In this document: in pieces, positions 7,437 through 15,337 of the stretch
How the letters are laid out: each line of letters opens with the position of its first letter
Numbering within the stretch: position 1 is the stretch's first letter
Assembly (NCBI RefSeq): GCF_022698165.1
Contig: NZ_JALDAY010000013.1
Span: forward strand, 62,001 to 126,000
Reading direction: 5' to 3'
Source: Streptomyces cylindrosporus
Lineage (GTDB): Bacteria > Actinomycetota > Actinomycetes > Streptomycetales > Streptomycetaceae
Length of the DNA: 64,000 bases
Notes under the pieces: model-generated
Seen by the model: the letters and a program-made list of their open reading frames with translations, nothing else
What the model was told of the DNA's origin: nothing
Database searches by the model: none
Translations under genes and position numbers: made by a program

Positions 7437-8498
7437 CGCGACCGTCTGGTCGACTCCGGCTACACCTACGACGCCTTCGGCCGCACCACCGCGGCCCCCG
7501 GCACCACGCTGGCCTACTACACCAACGACCTGGTGCGTCAGCAGACCGCGGGAAGCCAGCGACAGACCTGGACCCTCGACTCCCAACTGCGCTTCCGCGG
7601 CTGGACGGTGGAGTCCAGCGCCTCCGGCAGCTGGACGCAGACCCAGTCCAAACTCAACCACTACAGCTCCGACGCCGATACTCCGCGCTGGACCGTGGAG
7701 GACGCCGCGACCGGCGCGGTCACCCGCAACGTGAACGGGTTCGACGGCCAGCTGGTGGCCACCACCGCCAAGACCGGCTCGACCGTCCTGCAACTGGTCA
7801 ACCTGCACGGCGACGTGGTGATGCAACTGCCCACCACCGCGGGACAGGCCCCCACCGTGCTCACCACCGACGAGTACGGCAACCGTGCCACCACCTCCAG
7901 CGCGATCCGCTACGGATGGCACGGCGGTATGCACCGGTCCACGGAAACGCTCACCGGTCTCACACTGATGGGCGTCCGCCTCTACAACCCGGTCACCGGC
8001 CGCTTCCTGTCCGCCGACCCGATCCCCGGCGGCAGTTGCAACGCCTACGACTACGCCTGCGCCGATCCCGTCAACAACGACGACGTCACCGGCTGCGCGA
8101 CCTGCCGTGTGCCCAAGCACGCCTGGACCGGGCGCAGTTTCACCACGGTCCTGCGCACCACCCGCTGGAGCTACAGCGGCTGGCAGAACGTGAACTGGCA
8201 CTGGTACATGGACATCCTGAGCGGCGATTACGGGCCGGTCCCCATCAGCGCGTGGAAGCGCCAGTACCGCTACCGCAAGCAGTACGTCTTCAAGTGCAAG
8301 GTCGTGGCCTGGTACGGCTGGGGCCGGCAGAAGATCCTGGCGACCTTCGAAACGCACTGGCAATACTCCTACCGTGACCGGACCACGTACCGCATCAAGT
8401 GGACCGGCACCAAATGGACCCGCACCGGAGGCTGGAGCTGGACAAGAACCTCCTGGCGCTACGTGTCCAGCTACCGCATCGTCTACACCAAGGGCTGA
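7437..8498 (+). pseudogene. 5'-truncated Rhs/YD-repeat gene with an aromatic-rich C-terminal domain
   Basis: Open from 7437, just after an in-frame TGA at 7434, so it starts mid-protein (RDRLVDSGYTYDAFGRTT). It carries YD-repeat sequence, the Rhs core end (RYGWHGGMHRSTETLTGL, LMGVRLYNPVTGRFLSADPI, AYDYACADPVNNDD) and then a 135-residue variable C-terminus after VTG. That tail is extreme in Trp, Tyr, Arg, Lys and Thr (AWKRQYRYRKQYVFK, WTGTKWTRTGGWSWTRTSWR), reads as alternating beta strands and matches no toxin family I know. Expression could only come from an internal GTG such as 7533. In polymorphic toxin systems the segment after the core is the toxin and the next gene the immunity protein. 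The truncation means export with the shell is lost. Confidence 0.75.
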
Positions 8499-8520
8499 CC
8501 CAGCCCTGACCAGCACCTAG

Positions 8521-8555
8521 GGTGGTGCTTCGCGGCCCTGTCGCGGAGCACCACC
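8521..8555 (+). terminator. Hairpin after the Rhs fragment
   Basis: GGTGGTGCT (8521-8529) pairs with AGCACCACC (8547-8555); CGCG tracts inside the 17-base interval can extend the stem. It starts 23 bases after the Rhs stop, consistent with termination before the membrane-protein gene. Confidence 0.6.
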
Positions 8556-8638
8556 TCCCCTCCCCACCCTCTATCCGCAAGCCGTCGGCCGCCTAGTCCA
8601 CTGCACGGCCCCGGCTTTCCCTCGTGGAGTTACCTCGC

Positions 8639-8941
8639 ATGCTTCTCGCCGTCGCCGCTTTCGGGATCGCCTTCTTCTGCCTCACCCTGTGGTGCGCGGT
8701 CACCGTCGCCCGGATGCGCGACCTGCCCACCTGGCGGCGGTTCCTGCCGCTCGCACTCTTCCTGATCGCGGCCGGAGCGAGCCTGCTGCGCGCCTTCGAC
8801 ATTCCGGAAGTGGCCAACGCCATCGCCGTCCCCTTGAACCTCGCGGTCGTTGTCTTGTCGCTCGGGGAGATCCGCAATCGTCGGCGGCGCCCGCAGGAGG
8901 TCCGCTGCGTCGTAGGGGAAGGGAACCGTGCCGGGGCGTGA
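8639..8941 (+). CDS. Small membrane protein, immunity candidate for the Rhs C-terminus
   Basis: 100 residues from ATG 8639 (GGAG at 8625-8628 upstream); a GTG at 8624 would add five. Three hydrophobic segments are visible: LLAVAAFGIAFFCLTLWCAV (about 2-22), FLPLALFLIAAGASLL (about 38-55) and VANAIAVPLNLAVVVLSLG (about 62-82), separated by basic loops and followed by a short Arg-rich cytoplasmic tail. No family was recognised; small multi-pass proteins of this size are common in Streptomyces. Its position right after the Rhs C-terminus makes an immunity role possible, but a hairpin lies between them and many immunity proteins are soluble, so this is only position-based. Confidence 0.7.
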   Translation: MLLAVAAFGIAFFCLTLWCAVTVARMRDLPTWRRFLPLALFLIAAGASLLRAFDIPEVANAIAVPLNLAVVVLSLGEIRNRRRRPQEVRCVVGEGNRAGA

Positions 8942-9039
8942 GGGCGCCGCTTGTCCTGAGCCTTCGTGGACAGTGCCGCGCGGGCGGAGTCGGTCCGGCA
9001 CCGGGGGAGGGCTGAAGGCCCCGGCCCTGGAGGGTGGGG

Positions 9040-10479
9040 TCAGCTCTCGCGGGGCGGAGGGGAGGGGAGTGAGGCGTTGGTCGGGGCGAGGGGGTGGTCG
9101 AGCCAGACGCGGTCGCGTAGTTCGATGCCGTCGACCAGAAGACCGGGCGGGTAGCCGGTGCGGGCGGTGAAGGCGTCCCGTTCGACGGAGCGCAGACGGA
9201 AGCCCTGCCGCTGGTAGAAGCGCAGGTTCCCGCTGTCGGCCGCGGCGGTGGCGACCAGCAGGCGGGTGCCCGACTCGCCGGCCGCGAGGTCCATCGCGCA
9301 CCGTACGAGACGGCTGCCGATACCGGCGTGCTGACGGTCTTCCCGTACGGCCATGTTCTTGATCTCGAACTCGCCGGCCCGGTCAGTACCTGTCAGCTGC
9401 AGATGACCGAGCACATCCGCTCCTCGCAGGGCGACGAGGACGCGCCCGTCGTCGATGTAGGACGTGAGTTGCTCCGGCGAGTCCTCGGCCAGCGCGAACA
9501 ACGGCCGGAGCCCTTCCCGCGAGCCCTCGTGCTCCACCACGCGCACCCCGTCCGGGGTTTCCTCCCATGCGCCGCGGGGCCTCCGGGCAGCCCGACCGGC
9601 AAGCGCCGTGCCCGAGCGGGCCGCGCTGCCGGGCGGTGGTGCGTCCTTGACCAGGACGGTTCGGGTGTAGAGCAGGTGGAATCCCCGGCGCTGCACGTTC
9701 TGCTGGGACGTGGAACCGGGTTGCGTGGTCACTACGGCGAGGTCGCAGCCGGCGGCGGCAGCGTCGGCGAGCCGGGCCGAGACGAGCGCGGTCTGGACGC
9801 CGTGTCGGCGGTGGGCGGGGGCGGTGGCGGCGCCGGTGAGCTGGGCGATGCGGTCCGTGATGCGGAGACTGCCGCCTGCGGCGACAGCGCCGTCGCGCAG
9901 GGCGACGTAGTGCACCACACCGGCCGCGGCGAAGTCCCGTTCGGCGTCGGCAAGCACCTCACGCGGGAACTCCTCGTGCGTGGGAACCCCTTGGCCGTCA
10001 GGGTGGGCGAAGCCGTCGGTCACGGCCTGCAGCCATGCGTCGAACTCGCCGTCGCGGCACTCCCGGACCTCGATGCCGGGAGAGACCACCCGCTCGTGGC
10101 CGCTGTCGAGGGCGAGTCCGAGCACGTTCTCGAAGGAGGTCAGCCGGTATCCGCGATCCGTGAGCAGGGCGCCCACGGCCGGGTTCGCCAGATGTGCGAC
10201 TTCGGCCTGGACGGGAGCGCCACGCTGGGCGAAGGCTCGCTCGATGTCATCCAGGGCGGCTTCGTCGGGGATGCCGTCGAACCCGAGGCCCGCGATCTTG
10301 TTGAAAGGGGAGCCGGCCCCGGCGTACGTGGCCACCCCGCCGGCCACCCGCGCGACGAATCCGCTGTCGTCTCCCCGCCGCAGCCGGGCCGCTTCGGTCG
10401 CCGCGGCCATCAACCGGGCCTCGGCGTGCTCGATACGCTCCGCCAGGGCGACATCGCAGAACAGCGGCACACGGCTCAT
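9040..10479 (-). CDS. Fusion of two GNAT acetyltransferase domains
   Basis: 479 residues from ATG 10479 (G-rich stretch upstream; the ORF could extend to 10563 but that N-terminus looks non-coding). First unit, about 1-290: MSRVPLFCDVALAERIEHAE, GVATYAGAGSPFNKIAGLG, acetyl-CoA loop TAPAHRRHGVQTALVSARL. Second unit, about 320-460: GVRVVEHEGSREGLRPLF, IKNMAVREDRQHAGIGSRLV (R-x-x-G-x-G/A type loop), then RFYQRQGFRLRSVERDAF. The two units are joined by an Ala/Arg/Pro linker (GSAARSGTALAGRAARRPRG). Each half resembles a stand-alone streptomycete GNAT, so the gene probably arose by fusion. Substrates unknown. Its 5' end lies 80 bases from the stop of the aldo/keto reductase gene on the same strand. 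Confidence 0.85.
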   Translation of the reverse strand: MSRVPLFCDVALAERIEHAEARLMAAATEAARLRRGDDSGFVARVAGGVATYAGAGSPFNKIAGLGFDGIPDEAALDDIERAFAQRGAPVQAEVAHLANPAVGALLTDRGYRLTSFENVLGLALDSGHERVVSPGIEVRECRDGEFDAWLQAVTDGFAHPDGQGVPTHEEFPREVLADAERDFAAAGVVHYVALRDGAVAAGGSLRITDRIAQLTGAATAPAHRRHGVQTALVSARLADAAAAGCDLAVVTTQPGSTSQQNVQRRGFHLLYTRTVLVKDAPPPGSAARSGTALAGRAARRPRGAWEETPDGVRVVEHEGSREGLRPLFALAEDSPEQLTSYIDDGRVLVALRGADVLGHLQLTGTDRAGEFEIKNMAVREDRQHAGIGSRLVRCAMDLAAGESGTRLLVATAAADSGNLRFYQRQGFRLRSVERDAFTARTGYPPGLLVDGIELRDRVWLDHPLAPTNASLPSPPPRES

Positions 10480-10559
10480 GTCCGCCAGCCCCCCGTCTCC
10501 ATCCGCACAGTGATGGTTGGAGGCTAACCGCCCTTGTCCAAGCGCGGAGGGAGCATGAG

Positions 10560-11570
10560 TCAATGCCAGGTCGGCATCATGCTCGCCGGGTAACGGGCGC
10601 CCGCCGCGCCGTGTGGGAGGATCTCCTGGATGTCGGCCAGGTCCTGCGCGGTGAGAGGCACATGCGCCGCGGCCACGTTCTCCTCCAGGCGGCGCGGGCT
10701 GCGGGTGCCCGGGATGGGGACGATGTCCTCGCCCTGGGCCAGCAGCCAGGCGAGAGCGAGCTGGGTGACCGCGATGCCCTTGCTCTGCGCCAGGGTCGTC
10801 AGCGCCTGGATGGCGGCGAGGTTCTTCTCGTAGTTCCCGGGCTGCCAGCGCTCGTCGAAGCTGCGCATGTCGTCCGCGGGGTACTCGGCGGCCGGCTTCA
10901 CGACGCCGGTGAGGAAGCCGCGGCCCAGCGGCGAGTACGGCACGAAGCCGATGCCCAACTCCCGTACGACCGGAAGGACTTCCGCCTCCACGGCCCGTTC
11001 GACCACCGAGTACTCGGTCTGCAGGACGGACACCGGGTGGACGGCGTGGGCGCGGCGGATGACGTCGGGGCCCGCCTCGCTCAGGCCGAAGTAGCGCACC
11101 TTGCCTTCGGCGATCAGCTCGCCCACCGTCCCGGCGACGTCCTCGATGGGGACGTCCGGGTCGACGCGGTGCTGGTAGAGCACGTCGATGTGGTCGGTGC
11201 CGAGATGGCGGAGGCTGTTCTCGGTGACCTCGCGGATGTGCTCGGGGCGGCTGTCGAGGGCTGCGCCGACCTTGCCCGGATCGCTCAGGTCGAAGCCGAA
11301 CTTGGTGGCGATGGTGATCTCGTCGCGGAACCCCTTCACCGCCTGGCCGAGGAGCTGTTCGTTGGTGCCGGTGCCCATGCCGTACAGCTCGGCCGTGTCG
11401 AAGAGGGTGACGCCGAGCTCGTAGGCGCGGTGGATGGTGGCGATGCCGCCCTGTTCGTCGCCGGTGCCGTAGGCCATGGTCATGCCCATGGTGCCCAGAC
11501 CGATGGCGCCGGCCTCCAGACCCTGGGTGCCGAGTGTGCGGTGGGGGAGCTTCCCGTCGTGCTGTGTCAT
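10560..11570 (-). CDS. Aldo/keto reductase
   Basis: 336 residues from ATG 11570. Typical AKR barrel motifs are present: LGTQGLEAGAIGLGTMGMTM, GVTLFDTAELYG (catalytic Asp and Tyr), ITIATKFGF (catalytic Lys), LGTDHIDVLYQHRVDP (catalytic His), VRYFGLSEAGPDVIRRA, and the NADPH-binding IPGTRSPRRLEENVAA near the C-terminus. It belongs to the voltage-gated-K-channel-beta/YajO-like group that reduces aldehydes and ketones with NADPH. Divergent from the AraC regulator at 11669 with about 100 bases between, so local control by that regulator is likely. Confidence 0.92.
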   Translation of the reverse strand: MTQHDGKLPHRTLGTQGLEAGAIGLGTMGMTMAYGTGDEQGGIATIHRAYELGVTLFDTAELYGMGTGTNEQLLGQAVKGFRDEITIATKFGFDLSDPGKVGAALDSRPEHIREVTENSLRHLGTDHIDVLYQHRVDPDVPIEDVAGTVGELIAEGKVRYFGLSEAGPDVIRRAHAVHPVSVLQTEYSVVERAVEAEVLPVVRELGIGFVPYSPLGRGFLTGVVKPAAEYPADDMRSFDERWQPGNYEKNLAAIQALTTLAQSKGIAVTQLALAWLLAQGEDIVPIPGTRSPRRLEENVAAAHVPLTAQDLADIQEILPHGAAGARYPASMMPTWH

Positions 11571-11668
11571 GCCGTCAACGCTAGGAACGCGGCGCCCGGA
11601 GGTCATGGGGCGCCGATCGCATAGGATTGCCCAATCCTTTCAAGCGCCTTCAGTGAAGGGTGACTCCC

Positions 11669-12583
11669 ATGCTGGACCCGCTGGCCCGTGCGATCGAGCG
11701 GCACTGCGTGGGGCCGTGGTCCGAGACCGCCGTGTCCAGGCTCTCGCTGGTCTCGCTCGACGAGCTCATCGAGCCGATCCAGGTGACGTACGAGCCGATG
11801 ATCTGCTTCATCGCCGACGGCGCCAAGCGCACCGCCGCGGGGGACCGCACCTGGGTCACCCCGCGCGGCGAGATGGCGCTGATCACCCTCGACCTGCCGG
11901 TCACGGCCGCCTTCGAGAAGGTGCCCTACCGTGCCGCGGTCATGCGCCTGGACAGCGGGGAGCTGGCCGCCGTACAGATGGAACTGGACGAGGCCGGAGC
12001 ACCGCCGCCACCCGCCGTCGCCGCGGCCGTGACCGCGCCCATGGCGCCGGAACTCGTCGACGCGGTCACGCGCTGGGTGGGCCTGCTCGACAGCCCGGAG
12101 GACATCCGTCCGCTGGCGCCCCGCGTCGAGAGCGAGATCCTCTACCGGCTGCTGCGCAGCCCGCTCGGCCCCGTGCTGCGGCAGTGGTCGATGGCCGACT
12201 CGGCCGCCTCCCGGATCCGCCGGGTGGCCCGCTGGATCTGCGACCACTACAGCGAGCCCCTCGGCATCGACGAGATCGCCGAGGTGGCCCGCATGAGCCC
12301 GGCCAGCCTGCACCGGCACTTCAAGGCGGCCACCGGAATGAGCCCGCTGAGGTTCCAGAAGCACCTGCGCCTCCAGGAGGCGCGACGGCGGCTGTTCGCG
12401 GGCGATGTGACGGCGGCCCAGGTCGCCCGGGCGGTCGGATACGTCAGCGCCACCCAGTTCAACCGCGAGTACCGCCGCGAGTACGGCCTGCCGCCCGGCC
12501 AGGACGCCCGGCGGCTGCGCACCCGCCTCGCCGAGGCCCGCCAGGCACCCGTGCTGCTCGACGGGTCGGGTGCGAAACCCTGA
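11669..12583 (+). CDS. AraC-family regulator with AraC-type N-terminal domain
   Basis: 304 residues from ATG 11669; a GTG at 11660 would add three. Residues about 1-160 match the AraC_N type sensor domain (ITYEPMICFIADGAKRTAAG analogue, LITLDLPVTAAFEKV, and PLAPRVESEILYRLLRSPLG, the signature stretch of this subgroup). The C-terminal double HTH begins near 180: WICDHYSEPLGIDEIAEVAR, MSPASLHRHFKAATGMSP, AQVARAVGYVSATQFNREYRREYG. Regulators of this subgroup usually sit divergent from an aldo/keto reductase or alcohol dehydrogenase and activate it, as here. The inducing ligand is not known. Confidence 0.9.
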   Translation: MLDPLARAIERHCVGPWSETAVSRLSLVSLDELIEPIQVTYEPMICFIADGAKRTAAGDRTWVTPRGEMALITLDLPVTAAFEKVPYRAAVMRLDSGELAAVQMELDEAGAPPPPAVAAAVTAPMAPELVDAVTRWVGLLDSPEDIRPLAPRVESEILYRLLRSPLGPVLRQWSMADSAASRIRRVARWICDHYSEPLGIDEIAEVARMSPASLHRHFKAATGMSPLRFQKHLRLQEARRRLFAGDVTAAQVARAVGYVSATQFNREYRREYGLPPGQDARRLRTRLAEARQAPVLLDGSGAKP

Positions 12584-12611
12584 GCTCCCTGAGTTCCCTG
12601 AATTCCGTGGG

Positions 12612-13244
12612 CTACGGATTCCGGGTAAGGCTTCCCGACACCGCGTAGACCTGTTCCGGCGTCAGCGGCCCGACCGGCAGCGGTCGGCGTGCGGCCTCGG
12701 TGCGCAGGCCGTCGAGCTGGAAGGCGACGGCGCGGCGCCAGACGTGCGGGGCGGATGCGGCGGCGGCCCGGGCCAGGTTCGCGTTGGCCGCGAGGATCAG
12801 CACGAGGTCCGCGCTGGTGAAGTCCGGCCGCAGGGTGCCGGCCTGCCGGGCGCGCTCGACGATCCGCTCCACCGTGGCCAGGGTGCGGCCGCACACCGTC
12901 ATCAGGCGCTCGGCGCCCGGATAGCGGCCGCCGACCACGTCGGCCACGGCCGGATCGGTGGCCTGCAGCTCGCAGAGCTTCTCGATGTAGTACGCGAATC
13001 CGTCCCAGGCGTCCTCGAAGGCCAGCGCCTGCTGGGCGATCGCGTCCAGGCGCTCCGCCGCCAGGTCGGTCACCACCTCGTCGATGAGCGCCTCGCGGGT
13101 GCCGAAGAGGTTGTAGAGGGTGCCGTGGCTCACGCCGGCCCGCCGCGCGATCTCCTTCAGCGGCACCTGCAGCCCGCGCTCCTGGAACAGCTCGGCGGCG
13201 GCTGCCCGCAGCTTCTCCGCGTTTCGTTGCGCGTCGGCCCGCAT
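12612..13244 (-). CDS. TetR-family repressor of the divergent SDR gene
   Basis: 210 residues from ATG 13244, with GGAGCGGGAGG in good spacing upstream. The N-terminal HTH is canonical: NAEKLRAAAAELFQERGLQVPLKEIARRAGVSHGTLYNLFGTREALIDEVV. The ligand domain (about 60-195) carries AYYIEKLCELQATDPAVADVV and TLRPDFTSADLVLILAANANLARAA, typical of the TetR group with this C-terminal fold. Two identical-type 16-bp palindromes lie between this gene and the SDR gene, one near each promoter, so autorepression plus repression of the SDR is well supported by sequence. Confidence 0.92.
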   Translation of the reverse strand: MRADAQRNAEKLRAAAAELFQERGLQVPLKEIARRAGVSHGTLYNLFGTREALIDEVVTDLAAERLDAIAQQALAFEDAWDGFAYYIEKLCELQATDPAVADVVGGRYPGAERLMTVCGRTLATVERIVERARQAGTLRPDFTSADLVLILAANANLARAAAASAPHVWRRAVAFQLDGLRTEAARRPLPVGPLTPEQVYAVSGSLTRNP

Positions 13245-13308
13245 CCGGTCGTTCCTCCCGCTCCTGGTACGGCGTTCCCCATGGTCGCATCCTTCCCCGG
13301 CAGGCAAC

Positions 13309-13324
13309 TTGACCGCAGGGTCAA
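13309..13324. promoter_or_regulatory. TetR operator O1
   Basis: TTGACC-GCAG-GGTCAA, a perfect 6-bp inverted repeat with a 4-bp spacer, 65 bases upstream of the TetR start. The same element recurs at 13352. Probable autoregulatory site. Confidence 0.8.
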
Positions 13325-13351
13325 CTTCCATGTTACGGTCCCGAAAGTAAG

Positions 13352-13367
13352 TTGACCGCCGGGTCAA
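13352..13367. promoter_or_regulatory. TetR operator O2
   Basis: TTGACC-GCCG-GGTCAA, identical half-sites to O1. The start-to-start distance is 43 bp, about four helical turns, which places the two sites on one face of the DNA. It ends 27 bases before the SDR start codon, so bound repressor would block SDR transcription. Confidence 0.82.
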
Positions 13368-13393
13368 GATGTATGTCCGTAAGGAGCGCACCC

Positions 13394-14098
13394 ATGTCCA
13401 AAGTGATCGCCGTCTTCGGAGCCGGTACCGGTCTCGGTCTCGCCGTGGCCCGCCGTTTCGGCCGCGAGGGTTTCCGTGTCGCCCTGGTGGCGCGCCGCAA
13501 GGAGCGTCTGGACGCGCTGGTCGAGGAGCTCGCCGCCGAAGGCATCGAGACGGCCGGCTTCCGGGCCGATCTGCAACGGCCGGCCGAGGTCCCCGCACTG
13601 GTCGCGGCCATCCGCGAGCGCTTCGGCCGGATCGACGTGGTCGAGTACGGGCCCATCGCCGGCGACCAGGGCTTCACGCCGGCCGCCCGGCTGGACGCGG
13701 CCACCCTCGAAGGGCTGATCCCGCTGCTCCTGCTCACCCCGGTCGAGGTCGTTCGCGCCGTCCTGCCCGAGTGGACCGAGCGTGGCGACGGCGCCTTCCT
13801 GATGACCACCGGCGCCACCGCCGTGACGCCGATGGCCCACCTCAGCGGCCCGGGCCCGGTCATGGCCGCCGCCCGCAACTACGTGTACTCCCTCAACGCC
13901 GAACTCGCGGAGGCCGGCATCTACGCGGGCACCCTCTCCGTCGGCGCCATGATCGCCCGCAGCGAGGGCAGCCGGAAGGCGGCCGAACTCGGCCTCGACG
14001 GCTTCCCCGTCGTCGACCCCGACGAACTCGCCGCGCTGTACTGGGACATGTACACCGGGCGCGACGGCGTGGAGCGCCTGCACCCTCAGCCCGCCTGA
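13394..14098 (+). CDS. Atypical short-chain dehydrogenase/reductase
   Basis: 234 residues from ATG 13394 with AAGGAG at 13381-13386. The Rossmann start is VIAVFGAGTGLGLAVARRFG, followed by VALVARRKERLDALVEEL and the FRADLQRPAEV segment, all NADP-binding SDR features. The catalytic region is unusual: FLMTTGATAVTPMAHLSGPG is followed by AAARNYVYSLNAELA, so the YxxxK motif is missing (no Tyr-Lys pair four apart). It may use another mechanism, bind nucleotide as a sensor, or be inactive. Controlled by the divergent TetR through O2. Confidence 0.85.
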   Translation: MSKVIAVFGAGTGLGLAVARRFGREGFRVALVARRKERLDALVEELAAEGIETAGFRADLQRPAEVPALVAAIRERFGRIDVVEYGPIAGDQGFTPAARLDAATLEGLIPLLLLTPVEVVRAVLPEWTERGDGAFLMTTGATAVTPMAHLSGPGPVMAAARNYVYSLNAELAEAGIYAGTLSVGAMIARSEGSRKAAELGLDGFPVVDPDELAALYWDMYTGRDGVERLHPQPA

Positions 14099-14108
14099 AC
14101 AGGTTCGC

Positions 14109-15128
14109 TCAAGCGCCCTGAACGACCGCGGCCGTGCGCAACGCCGAGGCTCCCTCCCGCCACGCCGCCAGGAGCCGGTCGGCCAGCCGGTCTTCCAGGT
14201 GCCCGGTCGCCCGGATCCCGAACACCACGTCGGCGTCCAGCGACGGCTCGTCGGCCAGCAGCCCGCCGACGACCTCGTGCCGTACGACCTGTTCGTGCAC
14301 CGCGTCCGCCTCCACGTGCTCGGTGTAGAAGCGGACGGCCGCCGAACCCGCGCCCACCCGGCGCAGTCCCTCGGCGAGACGGCGGGAGGCCGGGGACGAG
14401 GTCACCTCGACGGCCGTGAAGTGCCCGACCAGCGCGCCGCGCAGGGAGCGGTGCAGGCCGAACAGGGACATCATGTTCACGACGGCCAGCGCCTCGGCCG
14501 GTGCCTCGTCGAGGTAGTGGCCGTACGAGGTGTCGAGGCCGAGGTCCGCCATGAGGGCGGCGAACAGCTCCGCGTGGATCTCGTCCGCCCGCCCCGCGCC
14601 GAACTCGTCGAACTCCACGGCCACCATCCCGGCCTTGGCCCGCCCCCGCAGCCTGGGGATCACCCAGGCGTGCGGGTCGGCCTCCTTGAGGTGGTACAGC
14701 GAGCGCAACGCCGCGTATTCACGGAAGTGCCCGAGGGTGCCGTGCTCGCGCAGGAAGTACGAGAGGCCGCCGTCGTCACCGACGGGTTCGAGCTGCAGCT
14801 CGTCCAGCACCCGCTCGGCGGTGTCGTCTGCACTGGCCGGCACGTCCGCGCGCAGCGCGCTGAGGAACCTGTCCTCCAACGCGGCGCGCAGGGCGAGGAG
14901 TTCGGGGTCCCATTCGCTGTCGTCCGGTACGCCGTCGAAGCCCTGGTAGTGGAGTTCGTAGAGGACGTACAGGGCGAGCTGGAGGTCCTCGCCGTAGGCG
15001 TCGGGGGCGGGCGGGGGAGTGCGCAGCGGCGCGCCGCGCAGGGCTCCGGTCACCAGGGCCGAGAGCGGGCCGCGCGGCTCGGGCAGGGCGGGCGGCCGGG
15101 TGTCCCGTCGGGAGGTCAGGACCGTCAT
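14109..15128 (-). CDS. Iron-containing redox enzyme (heme-oxygenase-like diiron oxidase/oxygenase type)
   Basis: 339 residues from ATG 15128, which overlaps the CDGSH stop (ATGA). The ORF could start at 15206 but GAGGGGA fits 15128. All-helical composition with family hallmarks: LYVLYELHYQGFDGVPDDSEWDPELLALRAALE, YFLREHGTLGHFREYAALRS, AKAGMVAVEFDEFGAGRADEIHAELFAALMADLGLD, and a third metal helix RFYTEHVEADAVHEQVVRHEVV. Proteins of this superfamily bind one or two irons through Glu/His/Asp and carry out oxidations such as N-oxygenation or oxidative C-C cleavage. Being coupled to a CDGSH gene, a dedicated Fe-S electron donor or iron source is a reasonable inference. The substrate is not known. 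Confidence 0.85.
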   Translation of the reverse strand: MTVLTSRRDTRPPALPEPRGPLSALVTGALRGAPLRTPPPAPDAYGEDLQLALYVLYELHYQGFDGVPDDSEWDPELLALRAALEDRFLSALRADVPASADDTAERVLDELQLEPVGDDGGLSYFLREHGTLGHFREYAALRSLYHLKEADPHAWVIPRLRGRAKAGMVAVEFDEFGAGRADEIHAELFAALMADLGLDTSYGHYLDEAPAEALAVVNMMSLFGLHRSLRGALVGHFTAVEVTSSPASRRLAEGLRRVGAGSAAVRFYTEHVEADAVHEQVVRHEVVGGLLADEPSLDADVVFGIRATGHLEDRLADRLLAAWREGASALRTAAVVQGA

Positions 15129-15337
15129 GCCGTGTCCCCTCGTTTCGTACGGCGGCGATGGCTGGTGTCGCACCAGGGCAGCAGACGGCTGCGGCGGCAG
15201 GTGCACACCGCCACCGTGAAGCGGTTCGACACGGTCACTTCGCCGTCCTCGCCCACGATCTCGACCGGCCCCTCGATGAGCAGGGGGCCGTCGCGCTGGA
15301 CGCGGATGCGGCGGGGGCGTTCAGGCGTGTTCGGCAC
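15125..15337 (-). CDS. CDGSH iron-sulfur domain protein
   Basis: 70 residues. The motif CTCRRSRLLPWCDTSH matches C-X-C-X2-S-X3-P-X-C-D-(G)-S-H, with Thr in place of the usual Gly; it binds a [2Fe-2S] cluster through three Cys and one His. The N-terminal half (RIRVQRDGPLLIEGPVEIV) forms the standard beta part of actinobacterial CDGSH proteins. Overlaps the methyltransferase gene upstream by 17 bp and the HO-like oxidase downstream by 4 bp, so it is the middle gene of a tightly coupled trio. Likely cytosolic electron or Fe-S carrier. Confidence 0.92.
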   Translation of the reverse strand: MPNTPERPRRIRVQRDGPLLIEGPVEIVGEDGEVTVSNRFTVAVCTCRRSRLLPWCDTSHRRRTKRGDTA

